DNA of 7,354 nt from Pseudomonadota bacterium (GTDB lineage: Bacteria > Myxococcota_A > Polyangia > Polyangiales > Polyangiaceae): positions 1-7,354 of the forward strand of contig JAEYOT010000326.1 of the NCBI GenBank assembly GCA_023411445.1. The letters run 5' to 3'. The position numbers and the translations under genes were made by a program. The first letter of the stretch is position 1. Every line of letters begins with the position of its first letter. Positions 5,453 through 7,354 of the stretch are shown here, in pieces. The notes below the pieces were generated by a model. That model had not been told where the DNA came from and did not search any database. It saw only the letters and a program-made list of their open reading frames with translations.

Positions 5453-6475
5453 GTGACCGAAGCCCCCCCCGCAGTTTCCCCGCCAGCGCAGCCTGCGCCC
5501 GCGACGACGGCCCGGCCGCGCGGCGCTCTGCGACGAGCGTTCAACTGGTTCTGGCGCGGAGCGGACCTGCGCAGCTTGCGGCAAGAGGCCGCGCCGCCGC
5601 AGCACGCGACGCAGCTGGCGGAGCGCTCGGTCGTGCTGCTGGAGCTAGCGCGACGCGCCCAACATCCAGCCGAGCCATTGCCCGGCTCAGCCAGCGCCGT
5701 CGCCTTCGAGCTCTATCGCCAAGCGGCGTACTTCGCCGTGCGAGCCACGGCTGCAGCGCACGGTGACTCCCTGCCTCCATGGACCGCGCTGGACGCCGAC
5801 ACCGTCACGCGCATCGCCGGCTCTCCGGAAGGACTGGGTCGTCTCGTCGAGTTGGTCGAGCAGAGTGATCCGCTCGGCAGCTGGGAGCGACCGAAGGAAG
5901 AGCTCGCGCGAGACGCGGACCTGCTCGCCAACGTGACCCAGCAGCTGCTGGCAGACTTCAACTGGCGCAAACGAGCACGAGACGCGCTGCTGCTGCAGCG
6001 CTTGTGGCGTGTCGGGCTGGTGGCGGTCGTAGCGCTCGTCGTCGTTTGGGGCCTACGCTTCGGGCTGGATCGCTCGGAGCAAGCGCGGAACCTAGCGCTA
6101 GGTAAGCCGTGGCGCGCAAGCTCGATGATCAGCGGCTTCGGCTGCCGCTCGCCACAGCAGGATTGCTCGGACAGCCCCGATTTCTTCTTCCACACCACCG
6201 AAGAGCAATTTCCTTGGGTGGAGCTGGACTTGGGCAGCCGCGTGCGCTTCAGCGCGGTGCGCGTCGTCAACCGCCGGGACTGCTGCTTCGAGCGCGCCGT
6301 ACCGCTAGTGGTGGAGGTCAGCGATGATCAGCAGAACTATCGTGAGGTGGCTCGGCGCGCGACCGTGTTCTCGTCGTGGCTAGCCAACGTCGGCTCTCAG
6401 GAAGCGCGCTACGTGCGGATGCGCGTACTGGCGCGCGCGAACTTCCACTTGGCCGAAGTACGAGTCTTGCGCTAG
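5453..6475 (+). CDS. Single-pass membrane protein with C-terminal discoidin (F5/8 type C) domain
   Basis: The 340-residue product has three parts. A Pro/Ala-rich start (4-22) leads into a mostly helical, charged region (about 50-185) that I do not recognise. One membrane helix lies at about 187-204, preceded by WRKRARDALLLQRLWR, whose positive charge predicts a cytoplasmic N-terminus. The C-terminal part (211-340) opens with RNLALGKPWRASS (212-224), continues with FPWVELDLGSRVRFSAVRVVNR (253-274) and ends with ARYVRMRVL...LAEVRVL. These are the characteristic strands of the galactose-binding-like discoidin fold. The domain would face the periplasm and could bind glycan or lipid. Four cysteines (231, 238, 277, 278) might form disulfides there. 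No catalytic motif is visible. The GTG at 5453 has no ribosome binding site, but upstream in-frame sequence offers nothing better. It lies 52 bases after the DUF2079 gene and probably works with it. Confidence 0.8.
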   Translation: MTEAPPAVSPPAQPAPATTARPRGALRRAFNWFWRGADLRSLRQEAAPPQHATQLAERSVVLLELARRAQHPAEPLPGSASAVAFELYRQAAYFAVRATAAAHGDSLPPWTALDADTVTRIAGSPEGLGRLVELVEQSDPLGSWERPKEELARDADLLANVTQQLLADFNWRKRARDALLLQRLWRVGLVAVVALVVVWGLRFGLDRSEQARNLALGKPWRASSMISGFGCRSPQQDCSDSPDFFFHTTEEQFPWVELDLGSRVRFSAVRVVNRRDCCFERAVPLVVEVSDDQQNYREVARRATVFSSWLANVGSQEARYVRMRVLARANFHLAEVRVLR

Positions 6476-6477
6476 CG

Positions 6478-6523
6478 GAGCCGCGTCGGGGCGCTATTGC
6501 TGCCGCTTGCGCTTGCGCGGCTC
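6478..6523. repeat. Inverted repeat spanning the convergent stop codons
   Basis: GAGCCGCG (6478-6485) is the exact reverse complement of CGCGGCTC (6516-6523), with 30 bases between. The repeat straddles the 18-base gap between the two convergent genes and could slow transcription from either side. The long loop and lack of a T-tract make a classical intrinsic terminator unlikely. Confidence 0.25.
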
Positions 6524-7354
6524 GCCCTGCGCAGGCGGCGTGGCCGTTTCCTCACAGGTCGAGAACCATTGCTGGAAGCGGCTGTCGAGCGCCGGGTTGA
6601 ACTGCTTGAAGTGCCCGGTATATCCCTGATACCCGAGCAAGAAGCCGAAGACGATGGTGGCGAGCAGCGTGAGCGTGAGCAAAGCTCCGCTGATCAGGCG
6701 CGTCACGTGGCGCCGCCTGGTAGCGAGGACCGTGAACCCACCCAAGGTGCCCAGTAGCACCAGGCCGTTCGTCACGTCGGCAAGGTAGCGCATGGTCGCC
6801 ATGTACAGGCCGAGCAACATCACAGCCGTCAGCGTCCCTAGCACTAGGAAGCAAAGCGCAGAGAACGCGTAGGCGACGTCCGCGCCCGCGGGGACGGTCC
6901 CACGCCAAGCAGCGGCTGCTACCTGCTTCAGCTTGCGGTAGCCCACCACCACAGCGACTGGTAGCCACCACGTCACCAGCACGACACGCAGCCACCCGAC
7001 GACTGGCTCGTTGATCATGTAGCCGTGGGGGATGCCGATCCAGCCAGCCAGCGCTTCCTTGGCGGGCAGGTACCAAGGCGCAAACGCCCACGGAAAAGCG
7101 CAGCCTTCTTGGAAGGGGCGCAGCAAGTAAGTGTACGCGTTGATCAGCCAATAGTCCGTGGAGAGCCGGAACTTCAGCGTGGAGAGCTGAAGCGAGGTGC
7201 CGAACTCGAACGGCGTATCGAAGCGCAAGGCGTTGTAGAGCAGGAGCAATGCCATCGCCGCGCCCAGCGGAATGGTGATGAACGACGCCGCCTTCACGGC
7301 GGGCCACCACGCTCTCAGATTCCGGACGCTCGAGGGCAGCGCGCAGCCCAGCGC
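6494..7354 (-). CDS. Partial polytopic membrane protein, probable GT-C-like glycosyltransferase (C-terminal part)
   Basis: The reading frame is open to the right edge, so the N-terminal part is missing; 286 residues are present. An in-frame GTG at 7297-7295 is probably internal, since hydrophilic coding-like sequence continues upstream of it. Counting from that codon, YNALRFDTPFEFG (21-33) directly after a membrane helix is a signature I associate with large GT-C-type membrane proteins, often with YN-LRFGSPFEFGY. Further hydrophobic segments occur at about 103-119, 143-168, 175-192 and 203-224. After the last helix, GYQGYTGHFKQFNP (223-236) leads to a short soluble end and a basic tail, RKRKRQQ. 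The catalytic first loop of a GT-C enzyme would lie outside the window, so activity cannot be judged. It converges on the discoidin gene with 18 bases between the stop codons. Confidence 0.7.
   Translation of the reverse strand, partial: ALGCALPSSVRNLRAWWPAVKAASFITIPLGAAMALLLLYNALRFDTPFEFGTSLQLSTLKFRLSTDYWLINAYTYLLRPFQEGCAFPWAFAPWYLPAKEALAGWIGIPHGYMINEPVVGWLRVVLVTWWLPVAVVVGYRKLKQVAAAAWRGTVPAGADVAYAFSALCFLVLGTLTAVMLLGLYMATMRYLADVTNGLVLLGTLGGFTVLATRRRHVTRLISGALLTLTLLATIVFGFLLGYQGYTGHFKQFNPALDSRFQQWFSTCEETATPPAQGEPRKRKRQQ

Noticed and set aside
6501..6540. Short GC-rich repeats (CGCTTG copies, CCTGCGCAGG palindrome) as a possible mobile-element remnant
   Set aside because: They encode the basic C-terminal tail and are explained by Arg/Lys codons; no flanking duplications are seen.

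Overview
This is a GC-rich bacterial chromosomal window. GC-rich third codon positions, GTG starts, and gene families that are common in myxobacteria suggest a deltaproteobacterium of the Myxococcota/Polyangia type. That assignment is an inference from style, since no rRNA or marker gene is present. I see no rRNA, tRNA, CRISPR array, insertion sequence, integrase or phage gene.

Layout from left to right. (1) The minus-strand 5' end of a Rossmann-fold gene, probably ketopantoate reductase-like, is cut by the left edge. (2) A short divergent regulatory region follows, with a promoter-like site, a palindrome and a possible 19-residue leader peptide. (3) Next is a 71-residue four-cysteine small protein on the plus strand, with an integral membrane protein of the lysylphosphatidylglycerol synthase transmembrane (UPF0104) family directly behind it. 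(4) A convergent minus-strand pair follows: a membrane-anchored family 2 glycosyltransferase of the polyprenyl-phosphate type and an overlapping SAM-dependent methyltransferase. The methyltransferase runs 84 bases into the end of the UPF0104 gene. (5) A plus-strand pair comes next: a 688-residue DUF2079 (GT-C-like) membrane protein and a single-pass membrane protein with a C-terminal discoidin (F5/8 type C) domain. (6) Last is a convergent, right-truncated minus-strand polytopic membrane protein with a YN-LRF-PFEFG signature that I associate with GT-C-like transferases.

Read together, positions 538-7354 look like an envelope glycosylation neighbourhood. The GT2 enzyme would charge a polyprenyl phosphate with sugar on the inner face of the membrane. 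The UPF0104 protein could help with lipid transbilayer movement. The DUF2079 and second GT-C-like proteins would use the lipid-linked sugar on the outer face. The discoidin protein could bind glycan there, and the methyltransferase could modify a sugar or lipid intermediate. Membership of the families is well supported; the joint pathway is inference. The least expected features are the small leader-peptide/hairpin arrangement at 216-308, the membrane-anchored discoidin protein, the N-terminal extension of the DUF2079 protein, and recurrent TGCTNC elements placed a few bases before three starts, which suggest leaderless transcripts.
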